DNA of 64,000 nucleotides from an uncultured Saprospiraceae bacterium (GCA_938045585.1 CALIAU010000011.1:186001-250000), one strand, 5' to 3'; positions 53,557-62,563 are shown, counted from the stretch's first letter. The notes: generated by a model not told the origin, from the letters alone. Program-made: numbers and translations.

Positions 53557-55080
53557 ATGCGTTCTGTATTTACCTCCCTAATAGTATTGTTATGTATATC
53601 ATATACATCTGCACAATCAGAATTTGTTGATGTAATTTTAGATGCATGGTATAGTGGAGCAAATCCATCATTTAATGACTTTTACGGAAATGATAGTGGA
53701 GGCTGTCCGCATGACATCATACCTCTTACTGCAATTCTTGGAGATTCTGATTCCTTAGTAGCTTTGCCAACTGGGTCTTATATTGTGGCAGGATTTACGG
53801 ATAACATTGTTTATAATGCTGAAAATCAAGCTGATCTTTTTATTGAGGAGATTGGAGCGGCATCTGAGTTTGCCGAATTACACGTAAGTTCTGATAATGT
53901 AAATTTTACCTATTTGGGCATAGTAAATGGAGGTACAACTTCAGCAATTGATTTAGAAGATTTTAATTATCAAGATATTGTTACTGCTGTAATGATTGTA
54001 GGCTTAGATGCTGGTGGATGTATCCCAGGTTTTGATGTAGTCAGAATATTTGGTTTGCCAGGAGCAAATTGTTCAGCAGAAGCAAATGTAGACGCATTTC
54101 CACTCGTATGTGAAGAAATGCCAAGCTTTAATCTAAATGAATATGTTGACCTGAGTTTTTCTGGTAAGTGGGAAGGTAATTTTGTGAATGGATCAGAATT
54201 TAATGTTGCAGCTGCCGGTATTGGAATCTACGAGATACAATATATTGTCAATCATGATATTCAAGCCTGTTTTAATGACACAGCATTTGTGCAAATTGAA
54301 GTAACAAGCTGTGATTGTAACCAAGTACCAAACGGAATAGCGATTCTAGATGAATGCGGAGTTTGTTTAGATCCGAGTAATCCTAATTTTAATCAAAGCT
54401 GTTTAGATTGTGCTGGAATAGTAAATGGTCCATTCCTTATTGATGAATGTGGAGATTGTCTTGAAACAGATGACCCCTTATTTAATCAATCTTGTGCAGA
54501 CTGTGCAGGTGTGCCAAATGGACTTTCGATTATTGATGCATGTGATGTATGTTTAGAACCTACAGATCCAGAATTCGACCAATCTTGTTTTGATTGCATG
54601 GGCATCCTTGATGGTCCTTTTGTTCTTGACGAATGTGGTGTTTGTTTAGAGCCTACAGATCCAGAGTTCAATCAAGCATGTGCTGACTGTGCAGGTGTCC
54701 CAAATGGATTAGCAATAATTGATTATTGTGGAGAATGCTATGAGCCTACAGATCCCATGTTTAACAATACATGTCCAGAAAGATTTGAAGTCTTTATCCC
54801 AAATATTTTCTCACCAAATAATGATGGTACAAACGATCTGTTCCAAGTGTATATGCAAGGAGGTTTAGGTGGAATGATAAAAGTCTATGATATCTATGAT
54901 CGCTGGGGAAATGTCTTATACTCTCGCAGAAATTTTCCGATCGATTCATTTGATGAATGGTGGAACGGAAGACATAATGGTGAGACGATTTTGACAAATG
55001 TATATACCTACAACATTGTAGTTGAATATGCTACTGGAGAAGAAAGAAGTTTTGTAGGGACTATCACTTTGCTAAACTAG
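53557..55080 (+). CDS. Secreted protein with Cys-rich repeats and CHU_C (T9SS type B) tail
   Basis: This 507-residue protein has a signal peptide (1-20) and a beta-rich first domain (about 25-170) beginning SEFVDVILDAWYSGANP. It then has five tandem Cys-rich repeats of about 34 residues (about 250-405), each CDxCL...D/N-x2-FNQSCxDCAG type with conserved C-x2-C pairs, and a C-terminal gliding-motility-associated CHU_C domain (FIPNIFSPNNDGTNDLF, about 413-507) that directs type IX secretion and cell-surface attachment. The binding partner of the repeats is unknown. Its stop overlaps the convergent rdgB stop (CTAG). Confidence 0.9.
   Translation: MRSVFTSLIVLLCISYTSAQSEFVDVILDAWYSGANPSFNDFYGNDSGGCPHDIIPLTAILGDSDSLVALPTGSYIVAGFTDNIVYNAENQADLFIEEIGAASEFAELHVSSDNVNFTYLGIVNGGTTSAIDLEDFNYQDIVTAVMIVGLDAGGCIPGFDVVRIFGLPGANCSAEANVDAFPLVCEEMPSFNLNEYVDLSFSGKWEGNFVNGSEFNVAAAGIGIYEIQYIVNHDIQACFNDTAFVQIEVTSCDCNQVPNGIAILDECGVCLDPSNPNFNQSCLDCAGIVNGPFLIDECGDCLETDDPLFNQSCADCAGVPNGLSIIDACDVCLEPTDPEFDQSCFDCMGILDGPFVLDECGVCLEPTDPEFNQACADCAGVPNGLAIIDYCGECYEPTDPMFNNTCPERFEVFIPNIFSPNNDGTNDLFQVYMQGGLGGMIKVYDIYDRWGNVLYSRRNFPIDSFDEWWNGRHNGETILTNVYTYNIVVEYATGEERSFVGTITLLN
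54310..54777 (+). repeat. Five Cys-rich tandem repeats in the CHU_C protein
   Basis: Units are about 102-105 bases. Neighbouring units share near-identical stretches such as GAGCCTACAGATCCAGA, unlike the old SprB array, which indicates recent duplication. Confidence 0.7.
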
Positions 55081-55676
55081 TCTGCCTCAAGATAGCCTTG
55101 TAAAAACGTTTTTAACTGCTCTACAGCATGTTTACGATGTGACATACTGTTTTTTGCTACCTCACCTAATACAGCAAAACTTTCAGTATAGCCCTCAGGA
55201 ATAAAAATAGGGTCATAACCAAAACCTTCTTCCCCTGACTTTTCTAAAGCTATTTCTCCTTCGACAATACCTTTAAAACTTTCCCTAACATCTCCATCTA
55301 CAAATGCTATGACTGCTGCAAAGCGAGCAGAACGCTCTTTGCCAGATACTAATTTTAAATTCTCCAGAAGCAAATCCATATTCCTGTTGTCATCCCTTGG
55401 CGGTCCTGCATATCTTGCAGAATATACACCTGGTGCTCCATCTAATGCGTCTACCTCCAATCCACTATCGTCTGCAATAACTGCATAGCCTTTATATCTT
55501 TCGGCAATATGTTCAGCTTTTAAAAAGGCATTTCCTTTCAGTGTATCTTCAGTTTCTGCAATATCTTCTTCAAAACCAATTTCTTGCAGTGATAGAATCT
55601 GTATGTCCATTTCTGATAACATACTTCGAATTTCAACAAGCTTATGCGCATTATTAGTCGCGAGAATTAACTTCAT
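55077..55676 (-). CDS. rdgB: Non-canonical purine NTP pyrophosphatase (RdgB/HAM1)
   Basis: Hydrolyses dITP, ITP and XTP to monophosphates, cleaning the nucleotide pool. The 199 residues are typical. The start ILATNNAHKLVEI, the ADDSGLEVDALDGAPGVYSARYAG core near 66, and GFGYDPIFIPEG near 151 are diagnostic. It follows a hypothetical gene with 4-base overlap (ATGA). Its stop overlaps that of the convergent CHU_C gene. Confidence 0.96.
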   Translation of the reverse strand: MKLILATNNAHKLVEIRSMLSEMDIQILSLQEIGFEEDIAETEDTLKGNAFLKAEHIAERYKGYAVIADDSGLEVDALDGAPGVYSARYAGPPRDDNRNMDLLLENLKLVSGKERSARFAAVIAFVDGDVRESFKGIVEGEIALEKSGEEGFGYDPIFIPEGYTESFAVLGEVAKNSMSHRKHAVEQLKTFLQGYLEAD

Positions 55677-56113
55677 TTATTTAGATAACTTTGTATGCAA
55701 TTCCAAAATAGTTTCTTCTTGTCAGTGTTTGTCTTCATCTCTTCTAAAGAATCGGTGAAGATGAAATTATATGTCTCTGTTTTGTACACTTTATTTTTAA
55801 CTATTTGCATAGCTAAGCCAAGTTGTTCTGGAGCCAGACCAAAACAAATAAGTAATTCTGTTGTTTTAGAAATATGTGCATTGAGCTGTAATACAGAAGT
55901 TTTTTGTGTGTCTAGAAGTAGAACACGGTGCGCTTCAGTAGGGCCAAATTGAATGGCTTGTGCTATCTTAGCATAGAGTTCGGAATTAGAGTTATAATCA
56001 GATGCTTTGAGAAGAGAACAGTGTTTTCCTTCTGGGTTTCCAAGACTGCTTAAGCTAGCTTGATTCTCTTCAATTATACTAAAGTACTGGGTTTGATCGT
56101 AGAGATAGTCCAA
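55673..56113 (-). CDS. Conserved hypothetical protein upstream of rdgB
   Basis: This 146-residue soluble, mixed alpha/beta protein starts at a TTG. It has a hydrophobic central strand (HRVLLLDTQKTSVLQL) followed by helices, with no catalytic motif I recognise. It is translationally coupled to rdgB (ATGA). Small proteins encoded next to rdgB occur in other Bacteroidota, but I do not know their function. A relation to a DNA polymerase accessory subunit cannot be excluded. Confidence 0.6.
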   Translation of the reverse strand: MDYLYDQTQYFSIIEENQASLSSLGNPEGKHCSLLKASDYNSNSELYAKIAQAIQFGPTEAHRVLLLDTQKTSVLQLNAHISKTTELLICFGLAPEQLGLAMQIVKNKVYKTETYNFIFTDSLEEMKTNTDKKKLFWNCIQSYLNK

Positions 56114-56228
56114 ATTATTATGTACTAATTTTGATATTCACAAAATATTATTCGTATTCATAAGATAATAAACTTAACTTGAAGAATATTAATAAAATTA
56201 ATAATTTTACATTATAAATCATCTCCAT

Positions 56229-57302
56229 ATGTCAGTAAGCAATATAAAAATTACAAAAGTCAATTCAGATCGCGTAAAGTCCTTTGATTTTGAAAATATA
56301 ACCTTTGGTCGCACATTCACCGATCATATGTTTTCAGCAGATTATATTGACGGAAAATGGACCAATCTTGAAATTAGGCCTACAGAGCCATTGTCTATTC
56401 ATCCTGGTAATATGACGCTCCATTATGGTCAAGCCTTATTTGAAGGAATGAAAGCAACGAAAGCACAAGATGGTACTCCACTTTTGTATAGATTGGATAA
56501 ATATCTAACGAGAATAAATGCTTCTGCAAAAAGAATGTGTATTCCAGAACTTCCTGAAGAGGTATTCTTTGGAGGATTAAGAGAGCTTGTAACTCTGGAT
56601 CAGGCATGGATTCCTCCACAAAGTGGATCTGCCTTATATGTAAGACCCTTTATGTTTGCTACAGATGATCATATTGGAGTTCGTCCATCGAATACCTACA
56701 AGTTTATGATTATTGCTCTCCCAGCTGGTCCTTATTACGGAAGACCCGTTAGCTTAAGAGCAGAATCAACATATATAAGAGCTGCCCTAGGTGGAGTCGG
56801 AGAAGCAAAAGCTGCTGGTAATTATGCAGCAGCGATGTATCCTACTAAATTAGCGCAAGAGGCTGGTTATGATCAAGTCTTATGGTTGGATGCAAATGAA
56901 CATAAATACATTCAGGAGGTTGGAACAATGAATATCTTTTTTGTCATTGGTGATAAGGTGATAACTCCAAATACGGATGGAACCATTCTCAAAGGAATAA
57001 CTAGAGATTCACTTATAACAATATGCAAAGACAAGGGCATCCAAGTGGAAGAACGTCCAATTTCTATTGATGAAGTTATTGATGCACATAAGAATGGTAG
57101 CCTGAAAGAGTGTTTTGGATCAGGTACAGCAGCTGTAATTGCGAAAGTGAATAAGATTGGATATAAAGATCAAGATTATAGCCTAGCAGAGTCTTATCAG
57201 ATTTCTAGCATGTTGAAAGAGTCAATAAATGGAATTAGAGCTGGAATTATTGAGGACAAATTTGGATGGTTAGAAAAACTTCCAATTCTAACAACGGTAT
57301 AA
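56229..57302 (+). CDS. ilvE: Branched-chain amino acid aminotransferase
   Basis: PLP-dependent transaminase that forms or degrades leucine, isoleucine and valine. The 357-residue form has HYGQALFEGMKA near 64, YVRPFMFATDD, the PLP lysine in AKAAGNYAAAM near 197, and GTMNIFFVIGD near 237, ending in EVSSGTAA-like SGTAAVI. This is the longer eukaryote-like BCAT. The stop is one base from the convergent glycosyltransferase. It is monocistronic. Confidence 0.95.
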   Translation: MSVSNIKITKVNSDRVKSFDFENITFGRTFTDHMFSADYIDGKWTNLEIRPTEPLSIHPGNMTLHYGQALFEGMKATKAQDGTPLLYRLDKYLTRINASAKRMCIPELPEEVFFGGLRELVTLDQAWIPPQSGSALYVRPFMFATDDHIGVRPSNTYKFMIIALPAGPYYGRPVSLRAESTYIRAALGGVGEAKAAGNYAAAMYPTKLAQEAGYDQVLWLDANEHKYIQEVGTMNIFFVIGDKVITPNTDGTILKGITRDSLITICKDKGIQVEERPISIDEVIDAHKNGSLKECFGSGTAAVIAKVNKIGYKDQDYSLAESYQISSMLKESINGIRAGIIEDKFGWLEKLPILTTV

Positions 57303-57303
57303 T

Positions 57304-58188
57304 TTAGTTATGCATCGCTTGCATAAATAGACTTAGTCTATACTTGTCAAACTGATGCAAACTACCCTTACCGGAAACAAGTTTGTCGTAATAGCTATTT
57401 CTATTTTTGTCTAAGAAATTACGCACAAATCTTACAGCATTAAAGTCTTCTAACTTGCCATACATTTGGCATAAACGAGCTGGAAATTTTTTATCCTTTT
57501 GGTACAAGCTAGCTAGGTTAGAAACAGCTTTGCTATGTTTTTCTAAAAATTCAGTATTAGTTTCTAGTTTGCCATGTACGACTGGGTTATCAATGTGTAG
57601 TACGGGTATGTTTTGTGATTCTAAGACATGCGCAAATAATAGATCTTCATACCCATAGCCATCTACCGTTTCGTCAAAGCTGTGCTTTAGTATAATGTCT
57701 CTGGCAATTAAAAAATTATTAGTGTGGAAATAAGCACTCGCTTTTTTTTGCCTTTTCTTTGCAGTTAAAGATTCACGCTTAGTTCCATATGTCCAATGCA
57801 GTAACTTAGAATTTGACTTTGGTTTTTTATTCTTGTAAATGCGTCCACCACAAATAGCTTGTTGTGTGTTTATATAGGGTAGATAGTTTTTGATAAAATT
57901 GCGACTAGATACTTTTGAGTCACTGTCTAAAAAAAGTAGGTTAGGGTAGAAGGCAGTCTTTGCTAACTTATTTCTAATTTTAGACCTGCCTAGGTTAGAG
58001 CCCATTTCTAGATAATTTACCCCTAATAAATTTTCAATCTCCTTATTTACATCTTTATATTTTTGCTTTGAAAAATCATCAAAGACTAAAATCTCAAATT
58101 GGATCTTTGCCCGTGCACATTGATCGTGTAACTCAGTTACAAGCTTAGAAATTGCATGATTATAAACAGGTATAAGGATTGAAAGCAT
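57304..58188 (-). CDS. Family 2 glycosyltransferase
   Basis: This 294-residue GT-A enzyme has the start LSILIPVYNHAISKLV, the DxD-like site LFLDSDSKVSS near 92, and a further IYKNKKPKS..., ENLxxSFDETVDGYGYEDLLFAHVL segment (the ED motif, about 178-190). It likely transfers a sugar from a nucleotide sugar in the cytoplasm. No TM anchor is evident. The product is unknown; no exopolysaccharide genes are adjacent. It is convergent with ilvE and divergent from mqnE. Confidence 0.88.
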   Translation of the reverse strand: MLSILIPVYNHAISKLVTELHDQCARAKIQFEILVFDDFSKQKYKDVNKEIENLLGVNYLEMGSNLGRSKIRNKLAKTAFYPNLLFLDSDSKVSSRNFIKNYLPYINTQQAICGGRIYKNKKPKSNSKLLHWTYGTKRESLTAKKRQKKASAYFHTNNFLIARDIILKHSFDETVDGYGYEDLLFAHVLESQNIPVLHIDNPVVHGKLETNTEFLEKHSKAVSNLASLYQKDKKFPARLCQMYGKLEDFNAVRFVRNFLDKNRNSYYDKLVSGKGSLHQFDKYRLSLFMQAMHN

Positions 58189-58279
58189 AATGTATATTAG
58201 GAAATCTAAAGGTAAAGCTTATAGTGCATTATATGTGCTTTCTTACAGCTATTTGTAATTATATAAAACCAAATTAGCG

Positions 58280-58287
58280 TACCTTTG
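58280..58287 (+). promoter_or_regulatory. -7 box of mqnE
   Basis: TACCTTTG matches TAnnTTTG, with a leader of about 21 bases to the ATG at 58313; TTTG near 58253 could be the -33 element. Confidence 0.5.
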
Positions 58288-58312
58288 TTATACTTTTATA
58301 ATAAGTCAAAAA

Positions 58313-59473
58313 ATGGAGTACAAAAGTGCATTAGAGGAATCCATCCACGCTAAGGTGACTGCAGAAGAACGTATTACTGATGAAGAGGCGCTATACCTTT
58401 TTAACTCCGCAAGCCTTTCTTATCTAGGTGTATTGGCCAATGAAATCAGGGAGAAAAGACATGGCAATAATACCTACTTCAATAAAAACTTTCACTTAGA
58501 ACCCACCAATGTTTGTTTGTATACCTGTACATTTTGCTCTTATTCAAGACTAATCAAAAAAAGAGAAGAAGGTTGGGAATACTCGATGGATGAGATGCTT
58601 GATATAGTGAAATCTTATGATGGTAAAGATGTAACAGAAGTGCACATTGTAGGGGGTGTTCTCCCTCAGTATGATCTAAAGTTTTACACCGAATTATTCT
58701 CATCAATTAAAAAGCATAGACCTGAGCTGCATGTGAAAGCTCTGACACCGGTGGAGTATCACTATATTTTTAAGAAGGCAAAAGTTTCTTACGAAGAAGG
58801 TATGCGTCAAATTAAAGAGTCTGGTGTTGATTCCATGCCAGGAGGTGGTGCAGAAATCTTTCATGCTGAAATTAGAGATCAGATTGCTGGTGGAAAATGT
58901 AGTGGTGAAGAATGGTTGCGTATACATGAAATATGGCACGAACTAGGGCAACGATCAAACGCCACTATGTTATACGGACATATAGAGAATTACGAACATA
59001 GAATCGATCATCTTTCAAAGCTGCGTCAATTGCAAGATAAAACGGGAGGCTTCCAGACGTTTATTCCATTGAAATTTAGAAATAAAAATAATCAGCTATC
59101 ACATCTATCAGAGTCCACAGTTATTGAAGACTTAAAAAACTATGCTATCAGTAGAATTTATCTAGACAATTTTGACCATATAAAAGCATATTGGCCGATG
59201 ATAGGAAGAGATACAGCCCAACTGTCTCTTTCGTTTGGTGTAGATGATCTGGATGGCACAATTGATGACACTACGAAGATTTATACCATGGCTGGCTCAG
59301 AAGAACAATCACCAACATTGACTACGCAAGAGTTAGTGCAAATGATTAGAAGGGTAGGAAGGAAGCCTATTGAACGCGATACGCTGTATAATGTGATGAC
59401 TGACTTTACTGATCATGAATTTGAAGACGATAAATATTATAAAGGGTATATCTCGTTACCAGTTTCAAATTAA
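58313..59473 (+). CDS. mqnE: Aminodeoxyfutalosine synthase (MqnE)
   Basis: This radical-SAM enzyme of the futalosine menaquinone pathway joins 3-[(1-carboxyvinyl)oxy]benzoate and SAM. The 386 residues have the CxxxCxxC cluster at Cys68, Cys72 and Cys75, HIVGG near 112, and MPGGGAEIFHAEIRDQI near 169. The C-terminal region GHIENYEHRIDHLSKLRQLQDKTGGFQTFIPL matches MqnE rather than MqnC. No other pathway gene is adjacent; mqnD is at 2836. Its stop overlaps that of the convergent lipid kinase (TTAA). Confidence 0.9.
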   Translation: MEYKSALEESIHAKVTAEERITDEEALYLFNSASLSYLGVLANEIREKRHGNNTYFNKNFHLEPTNVCLYTCTFCSYSRLIKKREEGWEYSMDEMLDIVKSYDGKDVTEVHIVGGVLPQYDLKFYTELFSSIKKHRPELHVKALTPVEYHYIFKKAKVSYEEGMRQIKESGVDSMPGGGAEIFHAEIRDQIAGGKCSGEEWLRIHEIWHELGQRSNATMLYGHIENYEHRIDHLSKLRQLQDKTGGFQTFIPLKFRNKNNQLSHLSESTVIEDLKNYAISRIYLDNFDHIKAYWPMIGRDTAQLSLSFGVDDLDGTIDDTTKIYTMAGSEEQSPTLTTQELVQMIRRVGRKPIERDTLYNVMTDFTDHEFEDDKYYKGYISLPVSN

Positions 59474-60348
59474 TCTCTCGGTTTGAGAATGCGAATGGAT
59501 TGTGGATTTATCGTTACGCTCAGACTATTTGTTATCCCCTTTCCTTCACCGTCAATTTGGTAATCAGTCTGTGCTTTGGTTCTGATTTTAATTTGCTTCC
59601 CCTTCAGACATTCTACAAATGAAGTATCCATTATGGACTTGTTCAGAAAGCGCCATGAGTTTAAATAATATTTATATCTCTCAACCTTCTTTATCATGAC
59701 CAAATCTAGTAGTCCATCTGTAAGCTCTGCTTCTGGTGCAATAGTAAAATTGTATCCAAACATAGAAGCATTTGCTATCGTAATTGAAATGAATTCACCT
59801 TCGATTTGTCTTCCATCAATTTCAATTTCAGCATGCATAAAAGGAAATTTATGACCTTCTTTAAACATACTTCTAAAATATGCCTGTATTCCACGCTTTG
59901 ATTCGTTTTGAATAACATTACATATTTTACCATCGAATCCTATTCCAGCAACGTTTATAAAGAAGTCGTCATTTGCTTGACCACTATCGATAACAATTTC
60001 TTCTGCCTTATTAATCAGTCCAATGGCTTTCTGAATATCTCTTCCCATACCAAGATGCATTGCAAATCCATTACCTGATCCTCCTGGCATAATTACTAGC
60101 GGCTTAGCTTGGTAAAGCATGGCTTTGGCAACTTCATTGACAGTGCCATCACCACCGACTACGGCAATAATATCAATGTCACTTATAAGTGCAGCTTGAC
60201 AGAGTTCTGTTGCATGCTTAGGTGCTTGCGTGTATTGCACTTCAAAACTATACTTGTTGAGATTTAATTCTTTTTCAACGAGTTGCTCTAAATTAGATTT
60301 TCTAGATACACCAGAAAACGGATTTACTATGAAGCGGATTTTTTTCAA
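59470..60348 (-). CDS. Diacylglycerol kinase-family lipid kinase (YegS/DagK-like)
   Basis: This 292-residue lipid kinase of the DAGK_cat family starts at a TTG. The nucleotide-binding motif VVGGDGTVNEVAKAM near 63, GGSGNGFAMHLGM near 93, and the later NVAGIGFDGKICNV near 132 match the family. It phosphorylates a diacylglycerol or a ceramide/sphingoid-like lipid; the actual lipid is unknown. It is last in the transcription order of the six-gene lipid cluster, 8 bases after GtrA. Confidence 0.88.
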   Translation of the reverse strand: MKKIRFIVNPFSGVSRKSNLEQLVEKELNLNKYSFEVQYTQAPKHATELCQAALISDIDIIAVVGGDGTVNEVAKAMLYQAKPLVIMPGGSGNGFAMHLGMGRDIQKAIGLINKAEEIVIDSGQANDDFFINVAGIGFDGKICNVIQNESKRGIQAYFRSMFKEGHKFPFMHAEIEIDGRQIEGEFISITIANASMFGYNFTIAPEAELTDGLLDLVMIKKVERYKYYLNSWRFLNKSIMDTSFVECLKGKQIKIRTKAQTDYQIDGEGKGITNSLSVTINPQSIRILKPRD

Positions 60349-60356
60349 TTGTGTTG

Positions 60357-60767
60357 CTACTTGTACACAAAATAACGGAACATCAAGAAATTAAAAAAGA
60401 TTCCTACTAAGATGGATACTATTATCTTGGATACGATATATTGACACCCTATATATTCGGTGATAAACCATACACCTAATGTATTAAATAATAGGCTGAG
60501 TCCAGAAGTGACTAGGTATCGCACTGCTTGACCAGTAAGTCCTCCATCCTTTCTGCGAAATGCCCAATTGCGTCCTAAGAAGAAACTTACAAGAGCTCCA
60601 CAAAAAGCACCAATTGCCGTTGACGTCACGTAATATATCCCAAGAATTTCTGTGCAAAATATCATTATGGCCATGTCAACCCCAGTTGCCATGATGGAGC
60701 TGGCTTGCGACTTATAGAAGGATTCCATAAAGGGTACCTTACTCTTTTTAGGAGTATTTATATCCAC
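60357..60767 (-). CDS. GtrA-family membrane protein
   Basis: This 136-residue protein has four TM helices (about 20-40, 45-65, 85-105, 110-130) and the GtrA pattern ASSIMATGVDMAIM and FFLGRNWAFRRKDG. Family members are thought to move or help polyprenyl-linked sugars across the membrane. It starts with GTG inside the end of pgpA (10-base overlap). In this setting it may flip a glycosylated or inositol-related lipid, which is inference. Confidence 0.88.
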   Translation of the reverse strand: MDINTPKKSKVPFMESFYKSQASSIMATGVDMAIMIFCTEILGIYYVTSTAIGAFCGALVSFFLGRNWAFRRKDGGLTGQAVRYLVTSGLSLLFNTLGVWFITEYIGCQYIVSKIIVSILVGIFFNFLMFRYFVYK

Positions 60768-61225
60768 TTGCTAAGTAAACTAATGACTAGAATCTGTAAA
60801 CAAATATTGGCATAAATCCCTGCAAGTAAATCATCTGCCATAACTCCAAAACCATATGGCAGTTCTTCTAATTTACGAATGAATAGAGGCTTGCTGATAT
60901 CAAAGATTCTAAATAATATGAATGCAGCAATAAACGTATACAAATGAAAAGGAACAAAGACTAGGGTAATCCAGTATCCAACTACCTCGTCAATGACAGT
61001 AATAGAAGGATCTTTGCCCCATTCATCCTTAAGCTTGTGAGAGGCGATAGTTCCAAGGAGAGTAAATACAATAACGAGGATAATAAGTAAAGGATTGGAT
61101 AAGTACCCGTATATATGCAATAGCCAAGTAATGACAAATGCTAATAATGCGCCCCAAGTTCCTGGAGCTACAGGTAGATATCCAACCCCTAATGCGGTAG
61201 CGATGAGTTTATGAAACTGCATCAT
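60758..61225 (-). CDS. pgpA: PgpA-like phosphatidylglycerophosphatase
   Basis: This 155-residue membrane phosphatase has the N-terminal GVGYLPVAPGTWGAL motif near 14, the conserved DPSITVIDEVVGYWI segment near 77 with catalytic acids, and the LPYGFGVMADDLLAGIYAN segment near 122. In most bacteria it makes phosphatidylglycerol from PGP. Here it follows myo-inositol-phosphate synthase by 12 bases, so it may instead remove phosphate from phosphatidylinositol phosphate; see findings. Confidence 0.9.
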   Translation of the reverse strand: MMQFHKLIATALGVGYLPVAPGTWGALLAFVITWLLHIYGYLSNPLLIILVIVFTLLGTIASHKLKDEWGKDPSITVIDEVVGYWITLVFVPFHLYTFIAAFILFRIFDISKPLFIRKLEELPYGFGVMADDLLAGIYANICLQILVISLLSKWI

Positions 61226-61237
61226 ACCTTATGTCTA

Positions 61238-62551
61238 TTACTCTTCATAATAATCAAGACCTAAGTGCGTAATAAGATCCTTACCTGCAATATGTCTGAT
61301 AGTATTTTCGAGCTTTGATAATTGTTTGAAGATGTCATGTTGTGGAGTGAGTCCTTTTTTCGCTTGTGGCGATTTTAAATAGAAGGATAACCACTCTTGA
61401 ATTCCTGACATACCTGAACGCTTAGCTGCATCCAAGAATAATGCTAAATCGAGTACAATAGGTGCTGCTAAAATGGAATCTCTACATAAGAAATCTATTT
61501 TAATTTGCATTGGGTATCCCATCCAACCAAAGATGTCAATGTTATCCCATCCTTCTTTGTTATCACCACGAGGTGGGTAATAATTGATACGAACCTTGTG
61601 GTAGAAATTACCATATAGGTCCGGATATAGTTTTGGCTCTAAAATTTCTTCTAGTACACCCAGTTTTGATACCTCTTTTGTTTTAAAGTTTTTAGGATCA
61701 TCCAATACTTCACCATCTCTGTTTCCTAAAATGTTTGTAGAGAACCATCCGTCAATTCCCAAAGCTCTTGCTTTTAGTCCAGGCGCAAGAATAGTTTTCA
61801 TTAGCGTCTGTCCTGTTTTGAAATCTTTACCACAAATTGGCGTGCCAGTTTGAATTGAAAGTTGTACAAGAGCGGGAATATCGCAGGAAAGGTTAGGAGC
61901 ACCATTGGCATAAGGGACACCCATCTTGATTGCTGCATATGCGTATATCATGGAAGGTGGAATATCTTTATGATTATTACGCATACCTTCTTCAAGTGAT
62001 TCTATGGTTTGATGTACTTTTCCTTCTTTTATATACTTCTCAGTAGATCCACACCAGACCATTACCAAACGATTACATTTGTTGTCTTTTTGGAACTTCT
62101 TGATGTCACGCATTAACTGCTTAGCTAAGTCCATTTTGTCCTTACCTTTCTTAACATGCTTTCCATCTAACTTAGATACATAGGCTTTGTCAAATACAGC
62201 CTTCATTGGTTTGATCTTAGAAAGTTGTGGCTTTAATTTTTTTAATGTTGCTTCATCTAGAACTTTTGCGTTCATAGCAGCTTCATAGACATTATCCTTG
62301 TAAAGGTCCCATCCACCAAATGCAACTTTCTTTAAGTCTTGAATTGGAATCACATCTTTGATTAAAGGCTTATTTACCTTTGTTCTTTTTCCAATTCTGA
62401 TACGTCCCATTTGAGTTAGGGCACCAGTTGGAGAAGCAATGCCTTTATTAGCAGCAACTACACCTGCAATAAATGTTGTGGCAACTGCACCCATTCCAGG
62501 TAACAATATTCCTAATTTACCAACTGGTTTTTTGATTAAAGTTTTTCCCAT
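61238..62551 (-). CDS. ino1: Myo-inositol-1-phosphate synthase
   Basis: Converts glucose-6-phosphate to 1L-myo-inositol-1-phosphate with NAD. The 437-residue protein has the N-terminal GKLGILLPGMGAVATT Rossmann motif near 11, VVMVWCGSTEKY-like LVMVWCGSTEKY near 163, the NGAPNLSCDIPAL segment near 216, GKDFKTGQTLMKT near 241, and RDSILAAPIVLDL near 360. This is the route to inositol lipids, uncommon among bacteria but known in Bacteroidota. It lies between an epimerase (12 bases upstream) and PgpA. Confidence 0.95.
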   Translation of the reverse strand: MGKTLIKKPVGKLGILLPGMGAVATTFIAGVVAANKGIASPTGALTQMGRIRIGKRTKVNKPLIKDVIPIQDLKKVAFGGWDLYKDNVYEAAMNAKVLDEATLKKLKPQLSKIKPMKAVFDKAYVSKLDGKHVKKGKDKMDLAKQLMRDIKKFQKDNKCNRLVMVWCGSTEKYIKEGKVHQTIESLEEGMRNNHKDIPPSMIYAYAAIKMGVPYANGAPNLSCDIPALVQLSIQTGTPICGKDFKTGQTLMKTILAPGLKARALGIDGWFSTNILGNRDGEVLDDPKNFKTKEVSKLGVLEEILEPKLYPDLYGNFYHKVRINYYPPRGDNKEGWDNIDIFGWMGYPMQIKIDFLCRDSILAAPIVLDLALFLDAAKRSGMSGIQEWLSFYLKSPQAKKGLTPQHDIFKQLSKLENTIRHIAGKDLITHLGLDYYEE

Positions 62552-62563
62552 AATTGTCTTTTG

